NCBI GenBank assembly: GCA_020284085.1
Contig: JACEVL010000671.1
Coordinates: 908,501 to 972,500 of the forward strand
Reading direction: 5' to 3'
DNA: 64,000 bases
From: Aporrectodea caliginosa
Lineage: Eukaryota; Annelida; Clitellata; Crassiclitellata; Lumbricidae
Shown: positions 23,492 to 35,500 of the stretch, in pieces
Numbering within the stretch: position 1 is the first letter of the stretch
How the letters are laid out: each line of letters starts with the position of its first letter
Notes under the pieces: generated by a model
The model's database searches: none
Told to the model about the DNA's origin: nothing
What the model saw: the letters and a program-made list of their open reading frames with translations, nothing else
Translations under genes and position numbers: made by a program

Positions 23492-23696
23492 CTATGTATG
23501 TATGTATGTATGAGGTCGTTGGCTCAACCTGATGGAGTTCACAGAAATTAAACTCTGGTCTAAATAGTCCGTATAAAAACACTTTCTGAGAGATAAATCG
23601 AGCGGTCTGTAGGGCATAGATAGCGGGCAGCATGCTCCACTTCGCTTTAGAGGTCGGCGGTTCGAAGCTGCACCAAAGCCATTGTTTTGTTTGAAC
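22562..23696. other. TOM1 5' region
   Basis: Contains the splice acceptor for the TOM1 ATG exon (TTTTTCCTGTTGTAG, ending at 22585 on the minus strand), an L2-type tail remnant GAGGTGCTATATAAAT near 22765, an AT/GTAT microsatellite at 23457-23512, and a weak tRNA-like segment near 23595-23690. The TOM1 transcription start must lie in or beyond this stretch but shows no recognisable core promoter element. Confidence 0.4.
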
Positions 23697-23742
23697 ACTA
23701 GAAGTCGCGAGACTACGTGTTTGTAGTCTCGCGACTTCTAGT
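23697..23742. repeat. Perfect 20-bp hairpin with 6-nt loop
   Basis: ACTAGAAGTCGCGAGACTAC, loop GTGTTT, then the exact reverse complement. Both arms are free of mismatches over 20 bp. Function unknown: possibilities are a very short MITE, a small foldback, or a structured RNA. Confidence 0.9.
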
Positions 23743-25610
23743 AACTGTTACACGAGTGATGGATCAATCCTATATCAGATTTGTTTTGAAACTATTGCCC
23801 TTAGGTGACCGCAGTTGTAACGAGTACACCGTGTACCGTCCGTAGGCATACGCTCGATGACAGAACACAGCAAAGCATTAGGATATTCGACAAGCCTATG
23901 TTTCAGCCTTATTCTCTAATCTAACTTCCGTGGCGTCAGCATCAGATGGACAGATACATGGACAGCAAAGCCTAGGTGGTTGAATTCCTGGCTATCATGT
24001 CACTATTGGTACAAAGCGTCTATGTGCTTTCGGACAGATTGCAATGCAACATGTCAAGAGTACGAGGATACTCTGTGCAGTGACAAGAACAGCACAAGTA
24101 GAGCGAGATCAGATGTTTTAAGGACACCCACTGGCAAGTTCTAATTACAGCTAGGTTCTCTTCTCGGTCTGAATTTCGGTCGAGAGATCGTTCAGTGATT
24201 CGTCGTTGCTCCCTTATTGGCGAGTAGGTCAAGCACTACCAGCCCTTTGAAGAGTCGTACAAGTCTGAACCGCGGTGATGATAACATTCTTAAGGAAATT
24301 AATTTTTAAAAAGGTGCTAATCGAGCTATACATTTCAATATATAAGCGTGTTTGTATGCCAGAGATCAGAAAATTGCTTAACTGTGATGATGAGGGAGAA
24401 TATAAATCCTTAAATAGTATTGTACTTCTAATCAAAGTAATCTAATCTAATGACTTGTGGTGCTGTCATGCTCATGTCCAAGGCGTCAGTCAATGTTGGC
24501 TTAGCAACAACTGTCTCTAGTCCAAGAATGAATGTAGATTTCAGCATAGAGAAGCAGACAACACCCTCATGAGTCATGACAACAACTTATGTACAGATTA
24601 AGCATTATGCACCATGAGGTTCAAACAACACCACTGATTATATTCAGTAATAGCAGAGACTTTTATTTTATCCCGTTTCATTCTCACGCAGCGAATATTA
24701 TATACACGTATAATCATTTGCAAGTAATGATCAAATCAACATCAGACAGAAATAATACATTAACAGTAATTCAATACATTAAAAATAATTTTCAAAGTAT
24801 CTGTGAAGACGTATTGGACAAAAGGAACAAACTGCATACACCTGAATTCAACATTTCTCATCAGTCTTCTTCCACGACCCTGTGCACGAACTTCACAAAA
24901 CGGCTTATTCATTGTCTATTATTAATTAATATTATTATTAATACACAAAACTTATATTAAGGGTGAGAGTCCCAAGTTAGCAGCTACAGACAGAGCCCAT
25001 TCTGACAAAATTTTGTACATAAACACACTAATAGCAGACATAAACGGTGTACGAACAAGTATGTTTACCCATTGTTAGGCTTGACAAGGTTCGTTATTCA
25101 TTCATTCATTCCGAAGATTTATATAGCGCCCCTTCAAGGTTACTACTCAGGAACGCTCTCGACCCAACCCCGGCTGAAAATATATTCGTCTCGGGTCAAA
25201 CAATCTGCTACCATCATACCCTACACTATGGGGTTTAAATGTCTTAACTCTGCGTTTGGACTGCGACTCAGCATATATTATTTGAAACTGACAATAATTG
25301 GTTATACAGCCCTGTAACCCGGTTTTGACTTGCTGTTGTGTGTGTGTTTTTCGGCCTGAGAAATGTTTCAGTCTTGACCTTCAAGGTCTAATGTTGACAT
25401 ATGTGATACATGAGGGGTTACGTCACGTTTAGCTCAGTGATGTACAAGTGTGTCAAAGTGGCTTTGATTCTTTTGATTCCTCACCTTATTTTACCTAACC
25501 CTGTAAAAAGAGACTCAGCTGAGATTCAGGCAACTGCTTACATGAATAACAAAGGCTTTCTCTCTCAACCGCTAATACGTTTACACGACTCCATCTACTG
25601 GCACCTTTGA
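23743..25610. other. Intergenic stretch between TOM1 and LINE
   Basis: No gene recognised. It contains an L2-type tail at 25085-25170 in minus orientation, (TTCA)n followed by TTTATATAGCGCCCCTTCAA. Confidence 0.4.
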
Positions 25611-25638
25611 TTTTCTCCTTCATAGCTGAGGATGAGTA

Positions 25639-27395
25639 ATCGTAATCGTAAACTCGATATTTCTACAGCGCCCACAAAAGCGAAGTCGCGGGAACCAGCT
25701 TATTCACAGGCGCTTAACCAAAACAGAATCGATAGGCAGGGGGTCAAAATCCAGAGAGTCAGGCAGGCAGACAGTCAGACGGCTAAGGTGGATGATGCTT
25801 AGAGTTGAAATGGCGAGGAAGGTGAGGGGAAGAGAAGGAATCGGGATAGGATTTGTGAAAAAGCAGTGTTTTCAGTTTTGAGTGGAAGACCTGTGGAGAG
25901 ATAGCAAGAGGTGAGGTTTTGGTGAGTTCATAGGATGGATCGGATATTTGTCGTAGCACAGGCGGGAGTTTGTTCCAAAGAGGCGGGACAGCTATGGCTA
26001 TGGAGCGATTTGCAAATTTAAGCGATGAGGTGACGAAAGGGCGGAGCAGTGTGAGGGTGGAAGATGAACGGGTTGAACGAAGAGGTTGGACCGAGAACAA
26101 CTGACGGAGATACGAGGGCTGAGAGGATTGAAGCGTATTGTAGGTGAGAGATAGGACTTTATATTCTATTCGTTCAGGAATTTTGAGCCAGTGGAGTGAT
26201 TTCAAGACAGGTGTGATGTGGTGGTGTTTGGGGTTTTGGTGACAGCACGGGCGAGGGCATTCTGAATGGCTTGGAGGCGATTAATTTGAGTGGTATCTAT
26301 GTTGAGAAAGAGAGCATTGCAGTAATCTAATTTAGCGTGAACTATTGATGTGGCGATTGTTGATGAGGTTTTGAAGTCAAGCATAGGGCGAATTCTACGC
26401 AGGTCACGGATGTGCATGAAGCAAGAACGGGAAAGATGGGTGATGTGATCGGAAAAGCTAAGATTCTGGTCAAAAGTCACACCTAGGTTGCGGACAGGAG
26501 AATTTGCTATGAATGTGTGAGTGGATACAGAGTCAAGGCTGAGGGAAATAGAGGGATCTGGAATTTTCTTGAGTTGCTCACGGAGGCCTATAAGAATGAA
26601 TTCAGTTTTAGAGGGGTTGAGGCACAACATGTTTGAAGTCATCCAGGAGGAGATTTGTTTTACCACAACAAGAAGATGATCTATGGAGTCGGCGAAGCTG
26701 CTGGGAGAGAATGAAATGAATAATTGGGTGTCGTCAGCGTATAGGTGATGGTCAACTGAGGATGCTTTGATGAGTGAGCTGAGTGGAGTAGTGTAAAGGA
26801 TGAACAATAGGGGCCCAAGAACAGAACCTTGCGGAACACCACAGGTGAGAGGGCATGATTGCGATGAGGTTTCTGGTGTTTTAACAGAGAAAGAGCGGGA
26901 AGAGAGATAGGTCTGAATCCAGAGGAGAGCAGTGTCGGTAAAACCGAACCAGGTAGACAGTCTTTGGAGTAATATGTTGTGGTCAATGGTGTCGAAAGCT
27001 GCAGAAATATCAAGGAGGCACAGACAGGAGACTTGTTGATGAGAAATGGCAGAAACAAGTTTATTGTAGAGGGAAGTGAGAAGGGTTTCGGTTGAGTGCC
27101 GCTTGGTAAAACCAGACTGGTGCGGGTTAAGGAGTGAGTTTGAAGTCAGGTAATCATTTATCCGAGACAGGACTATGCGTTCGGTTAGTTTAGAGATGAA
27201 TGACAGGTTGGAGACAGGTCGGTAGTTTGAAAGGATTTCTTTATCAAGTGATGGTTTCTTGAGAAGTGGAGTGACTAAAGAATGTTTGAAGAGGAGGGGA
27301 AAATTGCCAGTAGACAAGGAGAGGTTGATTATTTTGGTGATGATGGGAACGAGAATAGATGAGCAGTCTTTCAGTAAGGAGGTAGGTATAGGGTA
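25639..27395 (-). mobile_element. 5'-truncated L2/CR1-group LINE with reverse transcriptase
   Basis: Minus-strand frame 27416-26202 encodes most of a non-LTR reverse transcriptase: NYRPVSNLSFISKLTERIV, HQSGFTKRHSTETLL, LDISAAFDTIDH, GVPQGSVLGPLLF and the catalytic HLYADDTQLF. The frame breaks near 26205, and the C-terminal part continues at 26205-25783 in another frame (KSLHWLKIPERIEYK, PPLWNKLPPVLR). The endonuclease is absent (5' truncation). The 3' end carries the GCGCC hairpin and an (ATTACG)n tail. A 28-bp direct repeat beginning TTTTCTCCTTCATAGC flanks the insertion at 25611-25638 and 27442-27469. Inactive copy. Confidence 0.9.
25783..26205 (-). pseudogene. LINE ORF2 C-terminal part after frameshift
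   Basis: Continues the RT protein in a shifted frame: KSLHWLKIPERIEYKVLSLT, SQPSYLRQLFSVQPLRS, FANRSIAIAVPPLWNKLP and a short C terminus ending ...FNSKHHPP. Its first codons overlap the end of the upstream frame by 4 nt. Confidence 0.85.
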
Positions 27396-27416
27396 GCCAT
27401 CATATCTCCCACTCAA
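26202..27416 (-). pseudogene. LINE ORF2 reverse transcriptase fragment
   Basis: About 400 codons of RT palm and fingers with the YADD active site and no endonuclease domain. Its apparent start lies in duplicated flanking DNA; element-derived sequence begins at PIPTSLLKDC. A frameshift near 26205 ends the frame before the C-terminal thumb and tail. Decaying transposon gene, not a host gene. Confidence 0.88.
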
Positions 27417-27515
27417 AAGAATGTGATCAGTCGTTTACAAATTTTCTCCTTCATAGCTGAGGATGAGTAGCCATCATATCTCCCACTCAAAAGAATGTGA
27501 TCAGTCGTTTACAAA
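27396..27515. repeat. Repeated target flank at LINE 5' junction
   Basis: A 46-bp block starting GCCATCATATCTCCCACTC occurs at 27396-27441 and again at 27470-27515, with the 28-bp target repeat between them, so the 5' junction reads element-X-T-X. Confidence 0.9.
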
Positions 27516-29590
27516 TGCAAACTGTAACAATTATTTAGTAATTATTTTTATCAAGAATAGATTGTGGACATCAATGCTCAAACTGACAATGTATTTGCAG
27601 AAAGCTGGCTCGGACTTGCCATATGCATTATCTTGTAGGTACTGCCTTGCATACAGTCAATGAACTGTTACAAGCTTTCTGTTTACATTGTTAATTCCCC
27701 ACACAGAGTAGCCACTACTGTCAACGAGGCCAAATCAACACTTGTCATTCAGATCATGCCTATAGTTTTACATTATTTTACATTAATAATCAAAACGACA
27801 AGGTACCAAACAGACGAGGCCAAATTTCCTAACATCCCTAACAAATATCAGTTACTGAAAGCTTATGGTAGTGCAATCCACGATGTAAGGGTTCCATGTC
27901 GGAAACATTGCATACCAGGTCTGATGCTTTTCTTATTTAGCACTGATGATCAGGGTTCAGCTAATTGTAAAAAGAAAAATTTAAAGCATGTTGCTGACAA
28001 TCCAAACTAACGGCAGACAGCCGACCCAAATGTTTATTGCAATTTTTAGTTTTGCTGCACTTGAACTTTTAAAAACATCAAAGGCTCAAACAGTACTGAA
28101 ACAGTATAACTCAAATGAAAGGCAGAATATGTGCAAGCAATTGATGTTTGATTCTCCACCATATTTCAACAAATTTGACTGCATGAAACATACCTACAGT
28201 TTTGCACTACAATTTAAAAAAATCAGTGTTGAATGTTTAAGCCAAATTTAAAAATTCTTCTGTAGCTGAAACAAAGGAAAAGATACTCTAATTATGGTTG
28301 GCTTATTTTCTTTGTCTAAGTGTTTGAGATTTAAGGAAAAATTTAACAAATGTGATAAAAATTTATACAGCCTGTGTCTTAAACACCAGCTTCAGTCTGT
28401 ACTAGATTGGATCTAATAATTATTTATTATATTATAATCCTTTCGCTGGAAGCGGCAGCATCAAAGTAGCACATCCTGCAGCATAATTAGCCTTGCAAGA
28501 CCAACAGGATAGCCTAATCTGGGCCTTAGTACTATGCTGGCGTGGCGAGGGTAATGCCAAATGCGGACAAGGGTAGGGGTCCAGAATAGGTCATTTCTTG
28601 CAAATGTCCTGTATGGATAACCCCTGTTATAAGGATCAAAAATTTCATTCAGCTTACAAAGTATCTGCATTACAACATGGCACTGAATATGGCTCTTGAA
28701 AGTAGCATTACAATATTCCAGTGTATAATCTCTGCTCTAACCAACATCTTTTTGATAAACCCTTTGTCTAAAGTTGCAAGTCTCTGAGCTACAGCCCTGG
28801 TAGTAATACATCACGTGGCTTTGGAGAAACAGTTCTATGCAACTGCACACAGCATTCCTTGCCAAATGTGGACAACGGGGGAAGAAGCAGAGGCCCAGAG
28901 TTGGTCATTGTTTGTGGAGTGTGGACATCCTGTCTGGAACCCCTCATAAACACAAAAGATGAACACTCCTTTACGCTACCATGAGACAGACGCGGATATG
29001 AAGTGTAAACAACATCACTTTCTTAGATTCAACATATGAGGTGAGTGGCCAGTTCTCTCCCACTGATCTGATCAGTGTCCTCATTTTATAGCAAAGTTCA
29101 GAGCAGCAGAAATTTCTTAACCTCATTTGGATCTGGATTTGAACCCCAAATCAACCACTTGGGGTCTAATGTCCAGAACACAAACCAAACAGTCGTGCAC
29201 CCCATGTAAAACCAAATCGTTTTCTCAAGATAGATCTGCTCCAAGAACTATTCAAACTAGATTTCTGAAAAGCCTGGATATGATCTAAATAGGACCTAGA
29301 CTCAATGCTGATGACGTTGAGCAAAACAGAATGGTTTTGATCATCAGAACCATTCTGAACACCATATGCCACTAAGGGCAACATCTTGTGCCAACACTCC
29401 TGCTTTAGCAATCTGACAAAAATAAATAAAACTTTCACAGAACCCTGAACAATGCTAGGCTTGAATTATTAAGAGGACCTTTCACTTAACATGCATGCAC
29501 ATCATCAATTATATCTCTATAATCCTATAGCCTGATCAGATGAGTTAAATTATGTACAGCACCCAAGAATTCTAGCCGTCTCTCAGACAC
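27516..29590. other. Intergenic stretch downstream of zinc-finger gene
   Basis: No gene recognised. A possible degenerate SINE relic lies at about 29030-29190 (minus, B-box-like GGGGTTCAAATCC). Two loosely similar blocks around 28545-28630 and 28855-28950 share TGCCAAATG-GGACAA and a later ACCCCT; they may be an old duplication. A 10-bp-stem hairpin CAGAATGGTT/AACCATTCTG lies at 29327-29357. The 3' UTR of the zinc-finger gene should occupy the right end. Confidence 0.35.
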
Positions 29591-32500
29591 CTATGTCAGC
29601 TGTTGGTCGCCAGTGACCAGCGTTGGCATTGTTGGCAGGTAGAGACTGGTTGGGTAAAAAGTGCCAGGGTGGAAATCCAGAATAGCATTGCGGTCAATTG
29701 TCGACAAAGCCACATACATCTTATCGTCGGAAACGAAAGTCTTCGGTTCGTTTGCGGCAATCATCTCGACTTTCGTCATTGGTATGAGCTCCATTGTAGG
29801 GTTATTGATTTCGGGCTTCTCTAAAACTGCTTCCTCGATAGAAGTGGAAGCAGCGGCAGGCGCCATGGCAGCACCAGCCGCCACTGATTCGCTACTCTCC
29901 TGCGCCTCCATGGGTTCCTGTACTCCGCTGTTGAGCTTACGAAGGCATTTGAGCGCCAGAGGATCCTTGAGACCGTCTGACGAAACTTCACTCAGTTTAA
30001 ACTTCTTCATCCTTGGCGTAGTCAAAGGCGGGAAGTCGACCTTATGACGAGCAAGGCAGTGTTTCTTCAGGTTATGCTTCACGTACGTTACGTACGAACA
30101 ATACGGACAACCGAAGTCTTTCTGGCCGGTATGAATCAACTCGTGAACTTTCAGCTTGTGCTTGCTACGAAGTTTCTTGCCACAAATTTCACAAGGTACT
30201 GTTGGTTCCAAGTGGCACCGTCGATGAGCTGCCAGTTGTGAAGCGTCTTGAACAAAAAGAAACAACATATTTTGACAAATTCATAATCAAACGAATCCAG
30301 TATTTCTCTCAAAAAAGGATACAAAACTTTACACAAAAGTACAGTTGTATATGAGTTAGAGTTGTTTCAAGCCACAACCTATCAGGACCTTAGGTCTGAC
30401 TTTTTATGGAGGTCCCAACGAAATGCATCTTATCATCGACAATGAAAGTCTGATTGGTGTGTGACAATTATCTTGACTTTCATCATTGGTATGAGCTCTA
30501 ACGAAATTATTCCCAACTTTAATGCGAAAATAGACATAACTTTAATCAGTTCCTAAAATGTGCTTTATAAAAGTCCAGAAACAGAGGAGCATTTATAAAG
30601 TGCTTTTAAGAACCTCTCAAAAAGCTGCTTCAGTTTACCAGTTAGAATCTTTTCTGGAACTCGTTTCATACAGACCAGGAAAACAGTAGCATGAATAAAT
30701 AAGCCAAAAATAACAATATCAAACCAGAATTTAGCTGAACTGAATGCAGAATATTAGACACACACTTGGAAACGTTTTTTCACAGACTTCACACTTCTTC
30801 TTGCGCTGGTTGAAATGCCTCCCAATGTGTTCAATATAAGTTCCTTTAGACTTAAGCTGAATGCCACAGAGTTCACAGCGAAAGAGTTTTCGATCAGCAA
30901 CGTGTACATTATATTTGTGCTTTTCAAGACCGCCTGGATAAGCTGTACTGAAACTGCACTGGTCACAAGCATACGGTTTTGTATTCGAGTGACCTGAAAA
31001 ACAAAATCAACATCAAACCTTGTAAACTCATTTTATAAACCATATGCTATTTAAAATGTCAACTATAATTACGCTAACAATGGTGCTGAATGCTTTTGTT
31101 CAGGTTTGTACGTGATTTTCTTTCTCATGAATGGTATCTAATTGAAACTCATTGTCACATATTATACGGGAACATCTTGAGCGTTCCTTAGCAGCAAGTG
31201 CCTGTCACTAGAAGTAACAAACAAACTTAAGGTTACTTTTAAAGAGTGATTCACAATGTTGGTGACCAACTCACAGATGTGTCTTATAATCAGAAAACTG
31301 CTTTCAACTACCAGCTTTCAACTACTAGACAATGCTTTGTTCAAAGAAAAACCAACTACTCTTATGGCAAGTTTTACATTACTAACCAAGAAAGTATTCA
31401 AACATGTAACATGTTTTATTTCTGCAGAATTTTATTTCACCAGTAATGGGACCTTGAAGGCTACCTGAAAATCAAAATGTTTGAAAAGATGACTCACTGA
31501 ACAAATGCTTTTCAAGCTGTGTGGAACCATGAAAGGCTTTACCACAGACATCACAGATATGGCTCTTGGGTCGGTTGGGATCATGCCGGAGCTGGTAATG
31601 ATCATCGAGGAGTTGCTGGCTGCTTACAATGTACTTGCACTTTGAGCACTTATACATGTGAGGATCATCGCTGTGATAGCGCTTGTGAAGCACTGCAATC
31701 ATAATCAACAATAAATTCACATAATCAAATTCATTTTCTGAAAATGACTACAGAATAATAATTAGTCATTGTTAAGCAAATAGCTTAGTAACTTTAAAAC
31801 AGTGGTGCAATTTGCAATTACAATAAAAAAATCTAGAGTCAAGACAATTTCAATACTAATAACAATATTCCTTTATTAATTCAAACTGACAAGTATGCTG
31901 TAAGATAACATGACATAGTAGTAACAGAGGATAACAAATTTAACAGGAGTCAAATTTAGCTGTATGGCAGCCTGCAAGGCATCCATCTGCCCTACTGCTC
32001 ATTTTACAGTTCCCCTAGGGAGTGGAAGGCTTCTCCTTATTGGGCTAGTGGGTATCGAACCCGTGTCCTTCTGATATTCGTGCCAACATGTTACCATTCA
32101 ACCATCTCCCCACCCCCAAGATCTCCCCACCCACGATCACTCAACTTAAACAACGAGGTAGTCTGAGGTGCATACGTCTTTTCAAAAGTTACCGGTAAGT
32201 CTTCAGTCAGATTGAACAGCTATAGTACCACATAGAAGTGCTAATGCATATCAGACACTCACTGAAACCACTGTTCGTTGTGAATTTTTGGCCACAGTTG
32301 TCGCAGATGAAGCCCTCGCCCGTGTGTTGTCTCTGGTGCTCCCGATAAGACTGCTTCGTTGCCAACATTTTTCCGCACTCAGAACAGTGAAAAGTCTTTG
32401 TTTCTAAAAGCAAAATAACAGACAGTTGAGTTGTATCACTACAGTGAAAACAGTGTGCTGCCGCCCACCAGAAGTTATTCAAAAAGAAATAAATACAAAA

Positions 32501-35500
32501 ATCAGTAACCAGTTTAAACTGTTATCATATTTTATTGATGGAGAGCCTTTTCCAGTCTGGAAGTTTAGAAAACGGCATTACTTATCGGGAATTCAACCTG
32601 ACTTATTCTTGACAGATCACAACTTTGACGGCGAGTTCATTTGACGTAACATTTGATTTCAGCACCTTTGGGCATTCTTATAATGGTGCATCACCTTAGA
32701 TTAGATTAGTATGATAAGCAAAGTTTACCTCAAAACGAACAATGGTCACACAAGACTTCAGCTACCTTACTCAGGAATGGATCAACAACTTTGGCAAAAT
32801 ACATTTATAAAATCATTTAAATAATAATTATACAATAACATGTCAAATAATTGACAAATAAACATTGTAGACGTTTTTAATTTTGGCTAATAAATGCATG
32901 ATATTTAGTCACTTGGCATTATAAGGCACTGCATCAGTCAGCTCTTATTTGCTTGGACTTATTAATTAGCAAGTCCATAATGGACTCGAAGCAAAAGTTG
33001 ACCTCAAAAATAACAATGGTTACACGTCATGCAATTTGTAAAATTAGCAACTCCAACATGGCCTCAAGTTAAAAATTGAATATAGACCCCATTTCAACCT
33101 TTACATAGATATTTTAAATATTCTGTTCTGACAAATCACCAACTATCTAATGCCTTAAAAAGTAAAAATTACAAAAAGTTAATAAGCAACTTACTTGGAA
33201 CATAGCCACATGAATAGGCTACAAAACACACATCTTACAAATTAGCAAGCATATTCCAGAAATTTAGTAGCTGTTTTCATTGAGCTACACCACTTGCTCA
33301 TTCAATTTATTTATCAATTGCTGAAAAGTTGCATTTCTTTGTTTGCAAAGTTCATTGTCATCCACAAACTATGCACATTTATATAGAGTAGATATTCATA
33401 TAGAGCATTTATAGTTTTCCAGGGGACATAAATGAAAAAGGTGTCTCTTAATATAGCTGAAGATGAAAATAATGCTTTGCTGCATAAATCAAACTGTTGG
33501 TTGTTCCTATTGTTCTTGTCCAGTAATAGTTGGCTAAACTATGCATATAAAATCCACAGCTAAGTCTTAAACATACACAGCAAGAAGCTTTGTACAGTTT
33601 GAGCATTTTTTAATTTGATACCCCAAACTTTAATCAACTCCTCTAATAACAACAGTGCAAGCAGAACTCTAACCAAAACATAGTTGTGCAACTCAGCAAA
33701 TATTAAAAATCAACCCATACAACAGGCTAATCTAACTCAATTGATTCAATGGAACAATTTTAGTAAATGCAGTTCAAATGGTAATTAATTAAATATTAAA
33801 GCCTTAACTTAAAATTCAGAAATAAACTTTAATACGACAAGGAAGAGATCAAATGCATGAGTTGCTTATACTAACAGCTTTGCCGTGGTCTTCCTGGCTT
33901 TTTATGTCTTATGATCTCCTTGACTGCAAGTTAAAAATATCAATTAATGTTCTATATACTAGTACACTGCACATATTATTCCAAAATATATAATATTTGA
34001 TATATTAAATTCTACAGAATTAATATCATGCATTTGAAAGTGGACATAATGTTTTTAAACTTTTATGTACAGGCAGAAGTATTCAACAATTTAAGACTTA
34101 GATCTATACTTATTCCAATGGTTTAGTAGAATTGAGAACAACACCTAGTGCAAAGTCGTAAAACTTACAACTGTAAGTGGCTGATGTCTTACAATGGGGT
34201 CAATTTTTCAACTGAATAATTTGAAACATCAAATAAAAAGCCAGAAAATGTATCTATCTCTTTGACATACAGCCACATTCATTGGGCTTACAGCTGGCCC
34301 ACACTGTGCCACTTGTGGCAACTGATGGTCCGTTATGGGCCTAATGGATGCCCAACATACATTATATGGCTGTAAGAGTTCTGTCAATTAGAGCTTAGAA
34401 ATCAAAATGAACTAACAGGTAAAAGTAATATATAACTCAAACCATCAGAGATTCCGAGATCTTTCAAGGATTCTTCTGTCTTGATCTCAGCCGTGCAAAT
34501 ATCTAAAACAATTTACACCTACCAGTATCAAATTAAGAACTTTTCATAACAGAGTCAACTATCAAATAAGGATGCATTCTTGCTAGTCATATGACAATGA
34601 CGCTCTAGGTGTTGATGTATCACAAAATCCAGCCTAACTTCATCACAGAACTGTACAGTTTCACCAAATGTGCCATTTATTTTATAGTGCCTCTGACAGA
34701 TGCTAAATCAAGTCACGTTTTAAATCTTCCGGAGTAACTATGACTAAGAGTAAGACCATTAATTTCTCAAGACCTTGTATACAGGCAAAAAATGAAGTAC
34801 AAAATTACTGCCCTGAACTTTCCAATGAATGCCTTTAGTTCTAAGCAGCCACCACATACAGTGATAAAAAAATTGTTTAATGCAACGGACACATGATTTA
34901 AAAATACACCGCAGTTGTTTTACTTGTGATTTTACTTCACGGGACTCTAATCCCAGGAAAGAAAGTCACATTTGGTTAATAGGATATTACAGCATACAGT
35001 AATTCAAAGGCAAAACCTTAGAAGAATATAGGCAAGTCTGGCCACAGAATTACCCAACTTCCGGGGCCTTCCTCGTTTACGATTTTTCAGAACAGATGCC
35101 ATGATGTCAGCTGCTGAATCTGTAAGCATCTCTTGCTTCTCTGTTTGATGATCAAATGATGAGATGAGGAGTGCTGCATCTGGTACTTCAGCTTCTGCCA
35201 TTAATTTCTTGTCATCTTCTTCTGTTTTAATAATGTTGCTATTGTTCGTCTCTATAAAAATACACATACAAAATAAACTACAACCAGAACTGCAAGATAA
35301 CAAAGACATCTTGAATGACAAAGTTTGCACCAACTTTTGACAAAGATGGAAAGTGATGAAGATGGATTAGTTTGCCGTTGCATTACCTAATATTAGTTTT
35401 TCACCGCTTAATGGTTGAGCTAACAATAAACTTGATTTCACAGATCTATATTGCATGCCATAAATGTAACAATCAAAAGATGATATTAAGACTATATCAT

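Noticed and set aside
23590..23690. tRNA-like segment with GGCGGTTCGAAGCTGC
   Set aside because: Only a weak B box; no credible A box or acceptor-stem pairing, so not listed as tRNA or SINE.
29591..30047. Plus-strand frames over the zinc-finger last exon
   Set aside because: Shadow frames opposite a strongly supported coding exon.
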